From assembly GCA_902801565.1 (NCBI GenBank), contig CADCIX010000011.1, positions 1-58,333 on the forward strand: a DNA stretch of 58,333 bases, written 5' to 3'. The first letter of the stretch is position 1. Each line of letters opens with the position of its first letter. The notes beneath the pieces are model-generated. The model searched no databases. It was not told where the DNA came from and saw nothing but the letters and a program-made list of their open reading frames with translations. This document shows positions 39,417 to 49,113 of this stretch, in pieces. The DNA comes from an uncultured Veillonellaceae bacterium (GTDB lineage Bacteria > Bacillota > Negativicutes > Selenomonadales > Selenomonadaceae). The position numbers and the translations under genes are program-made.

Positions 39417-40793
39417 TTGATTTTCGAGAGTTTATCGGAACGCTTGCAGGAGACCTTCAAGAAACTGCGCGGACATGGCAAGCTGACGGAGGACGATGTC
39501 AACGAGGCCATGCGGGAAGTGCGGATGGCGCTTCTTGAGGCCGATGTGAATTTCAAAGTCGTCAAGGATTTCATCAAGACCATCAAGGAACGGGCCATTG
39601 GACAGGAGATTCTGGAAACACTGACCCCTGCCCAGGTTGTTGTGAAGATTGTCGATGAGGAACTGACGAAACTCATGGGCGGCACCCAGAGCCGCATCAA
39701 TATGAGCCCGAAGCCCCCGACCGTCATCATGATGGTGGGTCTGCAGGGCGCGGGCAAGACCACATCTGCAGGAAAGCTGGGGCTTTCCCTCAAGAAACAG
39801 GGAAAGAGGCCTTTGCTGGTGGCAGCGGACATCTATCGTCCGGCAGCTATCAAGCAGCTCCAGGTGCTCGGTGAGCAGCTGGGAATTCCCGTCTTCACCA
39901 TGGAGCAGGGAACCGATGCGGTGACCATCGCCAGGGAATCGATTCCTTATTCCGTGTCCCATGCCAACGATGTGATCATCATCGATACGGCGGGCCGTCT
40001 GCAGATCGATGAGAAGCTCATGCAGGAGCTTCGGGATATCAAGGCGGGTGTCAAGCCCCATGAGATCATGCTGGTGGTGGATGCCATGACGGGACAGGAG
40101 TCCGTCAATGTGGCACAGAGTTTCCATGACAGCCTGGGATTGGATGGCGTTGTCCTCACAAAGATGGATGGCGATGCCCGCGGCGGTGCGGCGCTTTCCA
40201 TCAAGGCGGTCACCGGCTGCCCCATTAAGTTCGTGGGCATGGGTGAAAAGCTGGAGCCCCTGGAGCCCTTCTATCCGGATCGCATGGCTTCCCGCATTCT
40301 CGGCATGGGAGATGTGCTTTCCCTTGTGGAGAAGGCACAGGCTGCCTTCGATGTGGAAGAGGCCAGGAAACTGGAAAAGAAGCTCCGCAAGGACGAGTTT
40401 ACCCTGGATGATTTCCTCGCCCAGATGCAGCAGGTGAAGAAGCTCGGTTCGCTGGATACCATCCTCGGCATGATTCCCGGCATGGGAAGTGTCAAGAAGC
40501 AGCTGGCGGGGCAGGACATCGACCTCAACGGCAAGGAAATGCGCCAGATAGAGGCTATCATCACCTCCATGACACCGAAGGAACGGGCGGACATCAGCAT
40601 CATCAATGGCAGCCGCCGCAAGCGCATCGCCATGGGGAGCGGCACGAAGGTGCAGGATGTCAACAAGCTCCTGAAGCAGTTCGGTGAGATGCGGAAGATG
40701 ATGAAGAAGATGAAAAAGATGCAGGGAGGCAAGAAAGGCGGCTTCCCGATTCCCGGGGGGCTTGGCAATCTCAAGCTTCCGTTCATGAAATAA
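39417..40793 (+). CDS. ffh: Signal recognition particle protein Ffh
   Basis: The SRP GTPase that delivers nascent membrane proteins with 4.5S RNA. N domain (1-90), G domain with GLQGAGKTTSAGKL, DTAGRLQID and TKMDGDARGG, and a Met-rich M domain (from about 325) with the RNA-binding SGTKVQDVNKLLKQF-type segment followed by many Met and Lys residues. The length is 458. The start is TTG at 39417 with GGGAGG upstream; no ATG matches the family N terminus MIFESLSERLQ. Confidence 0.97.
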   Translation: MIFESLSERLQETFKKLRGHGKLTEDDVNEAMREVRMALLEADVNFKVVKDFIKTIKERAIGQEILETLTPAQVVVKIVDEELTKLMGGTQSRINMSPKPPTVIMMVGLQGAGKTTSAGKLGLSLKKQGKRPLLVAADIYRPAAIKQLQVLGEQLGIPVFTMEQGTDAVTIARESIPYSVSHANDVIIIDTAGRLQIDEKLMQELRDIKAGVKPHEIMLVVDAMTGQESVNVAQSFHDSLGLDGVVLTKMDGDARGGAALSIKAVTGCPIKFVGMGEKLEPLEPFYPDRMASRILGMGDVLSLVEKAQAAFDVEEARKLEKKLRKDEFTLDDFLAQMQQVKKLGSLDTILGMIPGMGSVKKQLAGQDIDLNGKEMRQIEAIITSMTPKERADISIINGSRRKRIAMGSGTKVQDVNKLLKQFGEMRKMMKKMKKMQGGKKGGFPIPGGLGNLKLPFMK

Positions 40794-40830
40794 GAATATA
40801 TGGATACCACTTTAAGGAGGTGAGTTTCAC

Positions 40831-41103
40831 ATGGCAGTAAAGATTCGTTTGAACCGCATGGGTGCGAAGAAGAACCCTTTTTATCGCATTGTTGTGGCTG
40901 ATTCCCGCGCTCCGCGCGACGGGCGCTTCATTGAGATCCTTGGCAACTACGATCCGTCCAAGCAGCCTGCTCTCGTCAATGTTGACGAGGCAAAGGTCAT
41001 GGACTGGATGAGCAAGGGAGCACAGCCTACGGATACCGTTAAGGCTCTCCTGCGCAAGCAGGGCATCATGTCCAAGTTCGCGGAGTCCAAGAAGAAGGAT
41101 TGA
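40831..41103 (+). CDS. rpsP: 30S ribosomal protein S16
   Basis: A 90-residue S16 with the conserved start [20 protein letters not shown] and [13 protein letters not shown]. It has the strongest ribosome site in the neighbourhood, AAGGAGGTGA. It sits in the standard Firmicute order between ffh and the KH protein gene. Length and sequence are ordinary. Confidence 0.98.
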   Translation: MAVKIRLNRMGAKKNPFYRIVVADSRAPRDGRFIEILGNYDPSKQPALVNVDEAKVMDWMSKGAQPTDTVKALLRKQGIMSKFAESKKKD

Positions 41104-41117
41104 GGGGGAACATCAGC

Positions 41118-41345
41118 ATGAAAGAAATTGTTGAGGTCATCGCAAAATCCTTGGTGGATCATCCGGAGAATGTTGTCGTGGAGGAAAAGCAGGACGGCAA
41201 TCAGACGATCCTCGAACTTCATGTGGCATCGGATGACATGGGCAAGGTCATCGGCAAGCAGGGCCGCATTGCGAAGGCGATGCGCACGGTGGTCAAGGCC
41301 GCGTCCATGCGTGAGAACAAGAAAGTTACAGTTGAGATTGTATAG
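41118..41345 (+). CDS. khpA: KH-domain RNA-binding protein KhpA
   Basis: A 75-residue single KH domain with the GxxG loop IGKQGRIAKAMRT. KhpA, with KhpB, binds many RNAs and influences cell division and envelope synthesis in Gram-positives. It is located between rpsP and rimM, as usual. The ATG at 41118 follows AGGGGG; the open frame begins earlier but lacks support. Confidence 0.95.
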   Translation: MKEIVEVIAKSLVDHPENVVVEEKQDGNQTILELHVASDDMGKVIGKQGRIAKAMRTVVKAASMRENKKVTVEIV

Positions 41346-41351
41346 GAAATG

Positions 41352-41400
41352 GCGGCATCCCCAGGAATGCATGTTTTTGGGGATTGCCGCTGTTTCTTTT
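41352..41400 (+). terminator. Hairpin terminator between khpA and ylqD
   Basis: GCGGCATCCCC pairs with GGGGATTGCCGC with one bulge and is followed by TGTTTCTTTT. It is internal to the rpsP-trmD cluster, so it is probably a partial stop that tunes expression of downstream genes. Confidence 0.6.
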
Positions 41401-41420
41401 AAAAATTGAAGGAGGCATAT

Positions 41421-41843
41421 ATGGACAGTATCGCAGTGAAAGTGCCAGTGACCATCAAGGCAAAACTGACGGAGAAACTCAAGGAGAGTATCCTTGAAGA
41501 GCTGGAGAACAATATCAAGCGGGCAGAGCTGGAGATCCAGCAGATCAACATACAGGAGCGCCGTGTCATCGATGAGAACAAGCCGGACACGGAGACGCCG
41601 GAGGGCGCCCAGCAAATGCAGGCCATCCAGCAGCATTTCGGCATGGAGCGCCAGAAAAGGCTGGAATTCCGCGCCCAGTCCCTGGACAAGAAGGAAGAGA
41701 CGGAGAAACTGGCCATCGGTGCAGAGATCGTGCAGGGCACACTGGAGCGCCAGGTGGAGATCCGTGTCGGGGACAATATGCGTGAAATCATGAATGTGGA
41801 AGTGCTGGTAGAAGATGACAAGATTATCGCCATCCGCGGCTGA
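41421..41843 (+). CDS. ylqD: YlqD family protein
   Basis: A 140-residue protein of unknown molecular function found in Firmicute rpsP-rimM-trmD operons. Visible: N-terminal SIAVKVPVTIKAKLTEKLKE, a charged, coiled-coil-prone middle (ELENNIKRAELEIQQI, RQKRLEFRAQSLDKKEE) and a C-terminal beta-rich part ending VLVEDDKIIAIRG. AAGGAGG supports the ATG at 41421. It overlaps rimM by 29 bases. Confidence 0.88.
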   Translation: MDSIAVKVPVTIKAKLTEKLKESILEELENNIKRAELEIQQINIQERRVIDENKPDTETPEGAQQMQAIQQHFGMERQKRLEFRAQSLDKKEETEKLAIGAEIVQGTLERQVEIRVGDNMREIMNVEVLVEDDKIIAIRG

Positions 41844-42342
41844 TTCCGGGACAGACAACCGAATCGTCATCGGCAAGGCAGGGGCTCCCCATGGCATCCA
41901 TGGGGAGCTTCGCATCCAGCCCCTGACGGATTTTGCCGATCGTTTTGACGGGCTCAAGGAAGTCATGGTGGGCAAGGAACTTCTTCATGTGGAAAGCGTG
42001 AAGCACCATAAGAAGTTCGTGCTCATGAAGTTCAGGGAATACCCTGTGCGTGAGGAGGCCATGCGGCTTACGGGGCAGCTCCTCACCGTGGATCGCAGCG
42101 AGGCAGCGCCTCTTGCTGAAGGGGAATACTATACCTTCGATATCATCGGGCTGGAGGTCTTTGATATGGAGGGAAGGACGCTGGGACATGTGGAGAATGT
42201 GCTGCGCACAGGGAGCAACGATGTCTATGCCGTCAAAAACGGGGATGGAAAGGAAATCCTTGTTCCGGCCTTGAAAAAGGTCGTGAAGGAGATTGACATT
42301 TCCGGAGGCAGGATGGTTGTGGACATGCTGGAGGAGGAGTAA
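41815..42342 (+). CDS. rimM: Ribosome maturation factor RimM
   Basis: Assists 30S head assembly and 16S processing. The 175-residue protein has the RimM beta-barrel start RIVIGKAGAPHGIHGELRI and the PRC-barrel region EYYTFDIIGLEVFDMEGRTL through VPALKKVVKEIDI. The only usable start codon is the ATG at 41815, inside the end of ylqD, so translation is probably coupled. This adds about 15 residues before the usual family N terminus. Confidence 0.95.
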   Translation: MTRLSPSAADSGTDNRIVIGKAGAPHGIHGELRIQPLTDFADRFDGLKEVMVGKELLHVESVKHHKKFVLMKFREYPVREEAMRLTGQLLTVDRSEAAPLAEGEYYTFDIIGLEVFDMEGRTLGHVENVLRTGSNDVYAVKNGDGKEILVPALKKVVKEIDISGGRMVVDMLEEE

Positions 42343-42344
42343 TC

Positions 42345-43118
42345 GTGCGCATCGATGTGATTACTCTCTTTCCGGAGATGTTTGCGGGCCCCTTCGGCGA
42401 GAGCATCATCAAGCGCGCCGTGGAACATGGGATCCTGGATATCCACTTCACGAACTTTCGGGACTTTGCCTTCGACAAACACCGCCAGGTGGATGATTCT
42501 CCCTTTGGGGGCGGCAGCGGCATGGTCCTGAAGCCGGAGCCCCTCTTCCGGGCTGTGCGCCATGTGAAGGAAGAGACGGCAGAGTACACAAACCGGCGAA
42601 TCCTGCTCATGGATCCCAGCGGTGTGCCCTTCCATCAGGATAAGGCAAAGGAACTGGCGGCCTATGAGCAGCTCATCTTCATCTGCGGGCATTATGAAGG
42701 CTTTGATGCCAGGATCACGGAAAATCTGGCAGATGAGGCCATTTCCATCGGCGACTATGTGCTGACAGGCGGGGAGCTCCCTGCCATGGTCATCACCGAT
42801 GCCGTGGCCCGCATGCTTCCGGGAGTGCTTGGCTCCGAGGAATCCGCTCCCACGGATTCCTTTTATCATGGATTGCTGGAATTTCCCCAATACACACGGC
42901 CAAGGGAGTTTGAGGAGATGCAGGTTCCGGAAATCCTCTTTTCCGGCGACCATGGAAAGATCCGTGAATGGCGAAGACAGCAATCCCTGAGAATCACGCA
43001 AAAAAACCGCCCGGACCTCTTGGAACGGGCGGAGCTTACGAAAGAGGACCGGGCGTTTTTGGCGTCGATTATTTCTTGCGAATGTGCCGATAGACAAGAC
43101 AGAGATGGCACCCAATAA
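42345..43118 (+). CDS. trmD: tRNA (guanine-N1)-methyltransferase TrmD
   Basis: Methylates G37 of tRNAs reading CNN/GGN codons, preventing +1 frameshifts. The SPOUT knot fold is evident: RIDVITLFPEMF at the start, DDSPFGGGSGMVLKPEP, CGHYEGFDARI and SIGDYVLTGGELPAMV. GTG start at 42345 with GGAGGAGG. The length, 257 residues, is slightly above the family norm. The last 50 bases are antisense to a small membrane-protein gene on the other strand. Confidence 0.97.
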   Translation: MRIDVITLFPEMFAGPFGESIIKRAVEHGILDIHFTNFRDFAFDKHRQVDDSPFGGGSGMVLKPEPLFRAVRHVKEETAEYTNRRILLMDPSGVPFHQDKAKELAAYEQLIFICGHYEGFDARITENLADEAISIGDYVLTGGELPAMVITDAVARMLPGVLGSEESAPTDSFYHGLLEFPQYTRPREFEEMQVPEILFSGDHGKIREWRRQQSLRITQKNRPDLLERAELTKEDRAFLASIISCECADRQDRDGTQ

Positions 43119-43353
43119 AAAATGCCATGCCCAGGAGGAAGAGCATGGCGGCGACAGGAGTAGAAGTCCGCTGCCATGCTTCCTCCCCGAAGGTCAGGGT
43201 TCCCGCGGCATTGACGAGAAGGAGATAGAAAAACGCCTTTGCCAGGTAAAGCCGGCGGAGTTTTCCCAGCCGCTGGAGCCCAAGGGGGAAGAGGGTGAAA
43301 CCGAAGGTCTGTACCAGTGTATAGGAAAGTATGTGGGCAATGGTCAAAAGCAA
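43069..43353 (-). CDS. Small three-helix membrane protein of unknown function
   Basis: A 94-residue hydrophobic protein with three likely membrane segments (about 4-25, 38-55 and 67-87) and a basic tail YRHIRKK, which predicts a cytoplasmic C terminus. TTG start at 43353 with AAAGGAG upstream at slightly long spacing. It converges on trmD, sharing 50 bases antisense. It lies 20 bases after the stop of the nitrogenase-like operon on the same strand and could be its last gene. I do not recognise a family; coding potential is supported mainly by the clean membrane topology. Confidence 0.5.
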   Translation of the reverse strand: MLLTIAHILSYTLVQTFGFTLFPLGLQRLGKLRRLYLAKAFFYLLLVNAAGTLTFGEEAWQRTSTPVAAMLFLLGMAFFIGCHLCLVYRHIRKK

Positions 43354-43373
43354 CTGTATAAAAACTCCTTTCC

Positions 43374-44546
43374 CTATTCGTCGATTTTAAGATCATGGAA
43401 GGATTCCATGAGATTCGGGATGTATTTTCGGTAGAGACGGCCGGAAAATCCCTCATGGGGAAGTTCGATGAACTTCACGTTTGATGGACAGATGGGCCTG
43501 TAGAGCGGATCGGCAATGAGGACAGAGGCGTCAGAGAAAAGAGGCTCCAGTTCTGTCTCGTCAGTGGCGCGCATATCGCCGGGACGAAGAAGGGCCTCCT
43601 CGGTCTCTACGGGGCAGATGACCTGTACAGGGCGCCGGTACTCTTCCTCCAGGGCTGCGGCCAGGGAGCAGGAAAAGACGCTTTCGCCGATGAGGAGAAC
43701 CCTGTTTTCCAAGGAAGAATCATGAGGTGTCGTCGTGGACGGCAGATAGGCACAGATGGAAGAAGGTTCCTGGCAGGAAGGCTCCAGCCGTTGCAGGAGC
43801 CTTTTTTTCATGCCTCCAAAGGGGATGCCGACGACATAGGGGATGCCCCATTCCTTTTCCATAACGCGGGCTGCGCCGAGGCCGCCATAACTGACCACGA
43901 GATTGACATCCGCCTGATGGGAATCCTGCAGTTCCTCCAGTGTGCTTCCCATGGCCCAACGACTGATGACGGAGAAGCCATTTTCTTCCAGCCAGCCGCA
44001 AATGCTTTTATCGCAGCCATTGACGGAGAAATCCAAAGGGGTGAGCCCCAGGACATTGATTCTTTTGTGCTTGCCGGTGGCGGCAGCAGACCTCGGATAG
44101 TCTTTGATAATGAGTTTTGCCATTGCCTCCAATGCCAGATAGACGCCCAGTGCATAGTAATGCATGCTGTTGGTGGGGAGGCAGAAGGTGCGGATGCCCG
44201 TGTTCTTTTCCACCATGCGGGCTGCAGCCTGAAGGTCGCAGCCGATCAGGGCGGGAATCTGGCTGGCCACGATGCAGATGAAGGCGGGCTTTTGGAGCAG
44301 GGCCGTTTCCGTGATATCCTTGATGAGTCGCTGGTCATTGCCGAGAATGGCATCCATCTCGGTCAGCCCGGAAATGTAGATCTGGCTGTCCATGTCGAAC
44401 CATCGTGGCTCGTCGTGGGTGGTGTAAGTGGAATTGCAGCCGGAAGGGTCATGCATGACCACCATGCCCCCCAGTTCAAAAAGGGCAGAGCAGACGCCGA
44501 AGGTATCGGCAGAGTAAGTGGATATGAAGGTTGCAGTCTGTTTCAT
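43374..44546 (-). CDS. Nitrogenase component 1-like protein, subunit B
   Basis: A 390-residue protein of the NifD/NifK/BchN/BchB superfamily. Cys 19 and Cys 37 (in VMHDPSGCNSTYTTHDEPRW) match the first two P-cluster cysteine positions. At the third position, where NifK has Cys before the IGDDL motif, this protein has SQIPALIGCDL: Gln 96, with a nearby Cys 103. Later parts show the three-Rossmann-domain pattern (RINVLGLTPLDFSVNG, VNLVVSYGGLGAARVME). The start at 44546 overlaps the stop of subunit A by four bases, so the two are surely made together. Function unknown; the pair would be expected to hold a bridging Fe-S cluster. Confidence 0.75.
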   Translation of the reverse strand: MKQTATFISTYSADTFGVCSALFELGGMVVMHDPSGCNSTYTTHDEPRWFDMDSQIYISGLTEMDAILGNDQRLIKDITETALLQKPAFICIVASQIPALIGCDLQAAARMVEKNTGIRTFCLPTNSMHYYALGVYLALEAMAKLIIKDYPRSAAATGKHKRINVLGLTPLDFSVNGCDKSICGWLEENGFSVISRWAMGSTLEELQDSHQADVNLVVSYGGLGAARVMEKEWGIPYVVGIPFGGMKKRLLQRLEPSCQEPSSICAYLPSTTTPHDSSLENRVLLIGESVFSCSLAAALEEEYRRPVQVICPVETEEALLRPGDMRATDETELEPLFSDASVLIADPLYRPICPSNVKFIELPHEGFSGRLYRKYIPNLMESFHDLKIDE

Positions 44547-45865
44547 AAGCAGCAGGGGCCTCCCAGCCCTTTCTGTTGGATCAAGCTTCTCATATCTTTC
44601 GGCGTATGGAAGGCCTCGACCATGAGCCTTGTCAGACGGCAAAGCCCATGGAAGCCCCAGAGGCCGCCCCCCTCTATGAGATTCACGAAATATGGAGTGT
44701 CATTGAAGTAGGCGGCTTTCTGCCCCAGAGCCAGCAGTTTTTCCCGGGAAGCGCGGTTGAAGAGCCGCATATCCGCATTTTTTGTGGCGATGAGGTCGAT
44801 ATCGCCATGGTGCTCCTGCAGCCAGCGGAAATCTTCCTCATCTTCCCTCGAAACGACATCGGAAAAAACCTGCACGACCCGGAAGCCGTATTGGCAGAGA
44901 ACCCGTGCGAGATTGAAGGGGCGGAAGGTGAAGGAGAGGTCGATGGCAATGGGGGTTGCCCCAAGGATTTCCTGCGCTTCCCGAAGCGCATCGGAAGCAG
45001 CCTGCTGCTTCGCCTGGAAATCCGGCAGGGGAATGGACAGTGTCGTGGCAATCTGCCGGAGCTGACGCAAAATGCTTTCGCTGTCATAGCATTGAGGCAG
45101 GTAAAGGAATTCCTGCCCAAGGCGCTCCTTGAGGTCTTTTGCCGCAAGGTGGGTGAAGGGATTCCAGTAGAGATTGAGGCGCGATTTCGCCATGGCCTGG
45201 AATTCCTCATAGCTTTGGCAGCCTGTCAGGTCATGCAGGGAAAATCCGAAGGAGGCCAGAAGCTTCATGAGGTCGCAGTCCTTGTCGAGGGGAAGGTTGC
45301 TGCCGATGGTGTTGATGGATTTCTCATCCAGCGGCGCCTTTTTCAAGAGACGGTAGATTTCCCGGCGTTCCCTTTCTTCCGGGGTGATTCCCTGTGTCTG
45401 GCGGATGGGGTCCATGATGCATTCTGCGAATTCCACCTTCGGGAAACGCCGATGCAGGGTGTCATAGACATAGCGAAGATTGCAGCCGAGAAAATGATGC
45501 ACGCAGGCAGTGAAAACGAGGACGGCCCTTGGAAGTTTCGGCAGCCGGTGGAGGATGGTGGTGATTCCCTCAATAATGAAGGTTTCGTTGTCCGTGTTTA
45601 CCATGTCCTTTTCACGGAATTCCAAGGCAGAAAAACGGTGCATGGCCCCCATTTCCGCGGCGGTGAGGACAACGCCCCTCAGACAGCCGGCAGCGCAGAT
45701 GTAGATCTGGTGGCTTTCCGGCAGGAGCATTCCCGTATGCACGATATTCCATGTGCCGCGGGCAGGGGAAGAATATTCGAGGGTATGGGGAAAGGGAGCA
45801 GGACAGGAAGCGTCCCGAAGCTTTACGACGGCGCGGGAGGGCTGGCCATGGATTTTCTGGAGCAT
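44543..45865 (-). CDS. Nitrogenase component 1-like protein, subunit A
   Basis: A 440-residue protein of the same superfamily. Candidate cluster ligands are Cys 21, Cys 61 (IYICAAGCLRGVV, aligned with the HGPVGC of NifD) and Cys 121 (FTACVHHFLGCNL), plus extra Cys 57 and Cys 128. C-terminal Rossmann features include PIAIDLSFTFRPFNLARVL and a closing GLGGPCCL with vicinal cysteines. It lacks NifD's FeMo-cofactor region as far as I can see and is smaller, closer to the tetrapyrrole-reductase branches. The ATG at 45865 follows GGAAGGCGG, which straddles the hypE stop codon, 13 bases away. No NifH-like ATPase is encoded nearby. Confidence 0.75.
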   Translation of the reverse strand: MLQKIHGQPSRAVVKLRDASCPAPFPHTLEYSSPARGTWNIVHTGMLLPESHQIYICAAGCLRGVVLTAAEMGAMHRFSALEFREKDMVNTDNETFIIEGITTILHRLPKLPRAVLVFTACVHHFLGCNLRYVYDTLHRRFPKVEFAECIMDPIRQTQGITPEERERREIYRLLKKAPLDEKSINTIGSNLPLDKDCDLMKLLASFGFSLHDLTGCQSYEEFQAMAKSRLNLYWNPFTHLAAKDLKERLGQEFLYLPQCYDSESILRQLRQIATTLSIPLPDFQAKQQAASDALREAQEILGATPIAIDLSFTFRPFNLARVLCQYGFRVVQVFSDVVSREDEEDFRWLQEHHGDIDLIATKNADMRLFNRASREKLLALGQKAAYFNDTPYFVNLIEGGGLWGFHGLCRLTRLMVEAFHTPKDMRSLIQQKGLGGPCCL

Positions 45866-45878
45866 GACAACCGCCTTC

Positions 45879-46883
45879 CTAGCAGATTCTCGGCAGCAAT
45901 TCTCCCCCGGGAGGCGGGAGCAGAGTCTGGGTGCCGATTCCCGTCGTGAGGACGACCTTTCCGATGTGATCCTCTGTGACCTTTCCGATGACAGATGCCT
46001 GAGCGGCATATTGGTTCGCGTGAAGTGCAGCCAGGACAGCTTCTGTGCTCTCATGGGGCACAAACATGACAAGCCGCCCCTCGCAGGCCAGATAGAGAGG
46101 CTCCAGTCCGAGCATGCCACATACACCCTTGACCGCAGGGGCAACGGGAATGGAGTCCGCATCCAGTTCCACCCCGATCTTGCTCTGGGAGGCGATTTCG
46201 TGAAGGACCGTGCCCACACCTCCCCGCGTGGCATCGCGTATCACATGGATGTCCTTTGCGGCATCAAGGGCAGCCTCGACAGCGCCCCAGAGGGGTGCGC
46301 AGTCACTGGTGACATCTGCCGTGATATTGAAGTCGTTGCGGGCCAGGAGGATGGAGCAGCCGTGCCGTCCGATGTCCCCAGTGACGATGATATCATCACC
46401 GGGCTTTGCGTTGGAGCCATGGGGATGGACATCCGGCAGCGCTTCCCCGATGCCGGTGGTGGTGATGAAGATGTTGTCCACCTGCCCTTTGCCCGCAACC
46501 TTCGTATCCCCCACGACGATGCGGATACCAGCCTCAGCGGCGGTCTTTTCCATGGCAGCAACGATCTTCCGAAGGTTTTCCATGGGAAAACCTTCTTCAA
46601 TGACAAAGGCGCAGGAAAGGTATTTCGGCCTTGCCCCCATACAGGCGAGGTCATTGACCGTGCCGCAGATGCTGAGCTTGCCGATATTGCCGCCGGGGAA
46701 TTCCCAGGGGGAGACAATGAAGCCGTCGGTGGTGAAGGCGATTTTCCCGTCGTGGACGGAAAGAAGCGCGGCATCGTCTGCCGTGAGCTCCGGATTGTTG
46801 AAATGGCGTACAAAGATATCCTGTATGAGTTCGCTGGTCCGACGGCCTCCCGCACCATGGGCAAGGGTGATGTTTTCCTCCAT
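45879..46883 (-). CDS. hypE: HypE, carbamoyl dehydratase of hydrogenase maturation
   Basis: A 334-residue PurM/SelD-fold protein. It starts ITLAHGAGGRRTSELIQD, contains FTTDGFIVSPWEFPGG, CGTVNDLACMGARP, VGDTKVAGKG and RDATRGGVGTVLHEIA, and ends in the diagnostic PRIC. The terminal Cys is carbamoylated by HypF and dehydrated to thiocyanate, the source of the cyanide ligands of [NiFe] hydrogenase. No other hyp or hydrogenase gene is present in the window. Instead it heads an operon with two nitrogenase-like proteins. AAGGAGG before the ATG; a promoter lies upstream. Confidence 0.93.
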   Translation of the reverse strand: MEENITLAHGAGGRRTSELIQDIFVRHFNNPELTADDAALLSVHDGKIAFTTDGFIVSPWEFPGGNIGKLSICGTVNDLACMGARPKYLSCAFVIEEGFPMENLRKIVAAMEKTAAEAGIRIVVGDTKVAGKGQVDNIFITTTGIGEALPDVHPHGSNAKPGDDIIVTGDIGRHGCSILLARNDFNITADVTSDCAPLWGAVEAALDAAKDIHVIRDATRGGVGTVLHEIASQSKIGVELDADSIPVAPAVKGVCGMLGLEPLYLACEGRLVMFVPHESTEAVLAALHANQYAAQASVIGKVTEDHIGKVVLTTGIGTQTLLPPPGGELLPRIC

Positions 46884-46941
46884 GAGATGTCCTCCTTATG
46901 TTCGCTGACTCTGATAACAACTATGATAACATATACATTAA

Positions 46942-46970
46942 AAAATACCCCTTCGGACGTTGAAAATCAA
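46942..46970 (-). promoter_or_regulatory. Promoter of the hypE/nitrogenase-like operon
   Basis: On the minus strand, TTGATT (46965-46970), 17-base spacer, TATTTT (46942-46947), about 60 bases before hypE. The 184-base region up to tgt is otherwise AT-rich, and I see no clear operator in it. Confidence 0.5.
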
Positions 46971-47058
46971 GGTTTTTATTTTTATAAAATCATGTAACTT
47001 TCTTTTCATGCATGTTTTTTTGTGATATGATAGTAACGTTATTGTATTTCAGGGATAG

Positions 47059-48505
<1,447 letters not shown>

Positions 48506-48509
<4 letters not shown>

Positions 48510-49108
48510 TGATCATGGAAAAAGACAGAATCCTTGCAGAGAAAAAGAGCTTGAGAAAACGGATGAGAAAGCTTCGCAGCGAGATTCCCGCGCAGGAACG
48601 GCAGATCATCAGTTCCAGAATAACGGCAGAGCTTTCCCGCCAGTATTTCTTTCAGGATGCAAATGTTGTGATGGCCTATGCATCCATGCTGGAAGAAGTC
48701 CAGCTATATGATTTGATGAAATTTTCCCTGGATATCGGGAAGAAGGTATGCATTCCGTTCATCAAGGGAAATGGCATTATGGATGCCGTGGAGCTTCTCA
48801 GCATGGGGGATCTGGTGGAGGATGACTACAGCATCCTGACCGTTTGCGAGGAACGCAGACATATGGTGGATCCTTCCTCCATCCATTGCATCATTGTCCC
48901 CGGCACTGCGTTTTCCCCGAATGGGGCGCGCCTGGGACTCGGCGGGGGATTTTATGACCGCTTCATAAAGAACAAGGCGCCCCATGCCTATCGGGTGGCT
49001 TTGGCCTTTGATTTTCAGGTTGTGGATGATGTTCCAGTGGAGGATTGCGATATCCCGGTGGATTGCATCATTACAGAAAAACGAACAATTCAATGCAGTA
49101 AAAGGTGA
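48506..49108 (+). CDS. 5-formyltetrahydrofolate cyclo-ligase
   Basis: Converts 5-formyl-THF with ATP to 5,10-methenyl-THF, returning this storage folate to one-carbon metabolism. The 200-residue protein has the MTHFS motifs: KKSLRKRMRKL at the N terminus, VCIPFIKGNGIMDAVEL and the ATP-binding GARLGLGGGFYDRFI. The start may be 48506 or the ATG at 48515. It overlaps yajC by four bases and the phosphatase frame closely follows, so it is part of the tgt operon. Confidence 0.93.
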
Positions 49109-49113
49109 AAGAC

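Noticed and set aside
44576-45949. 457-residue plus-strand open frame opposite the nitrogenase-like genes
   Set aside because: It is the complement of a real coding region, with biased composition and no recognisable motif, start site or promoter.
45866-46234. N-terminal extension of nitrogenase-like subunit A in the longer open frame
   Set aside because: The extra 123 codons lie antiparallel to nothing but fully overlap hypE in another frame, are Arg/Ser-rich and resemble no domain. A ribosome site at the hypE stop supports the start at 45865.
45879-46883. Selenophosphate synthetase (SelD), which would have suggested a selenium-nitrogenase link
   Set aside because: The protein has the same PurM-like fold, but its N-terminal LAHGAGGR, the CGTVNDLACMGARP block and the terminal PRIC are HypE hallmarks. 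It lacks the SelD N-terminal Cys/Sec loop.
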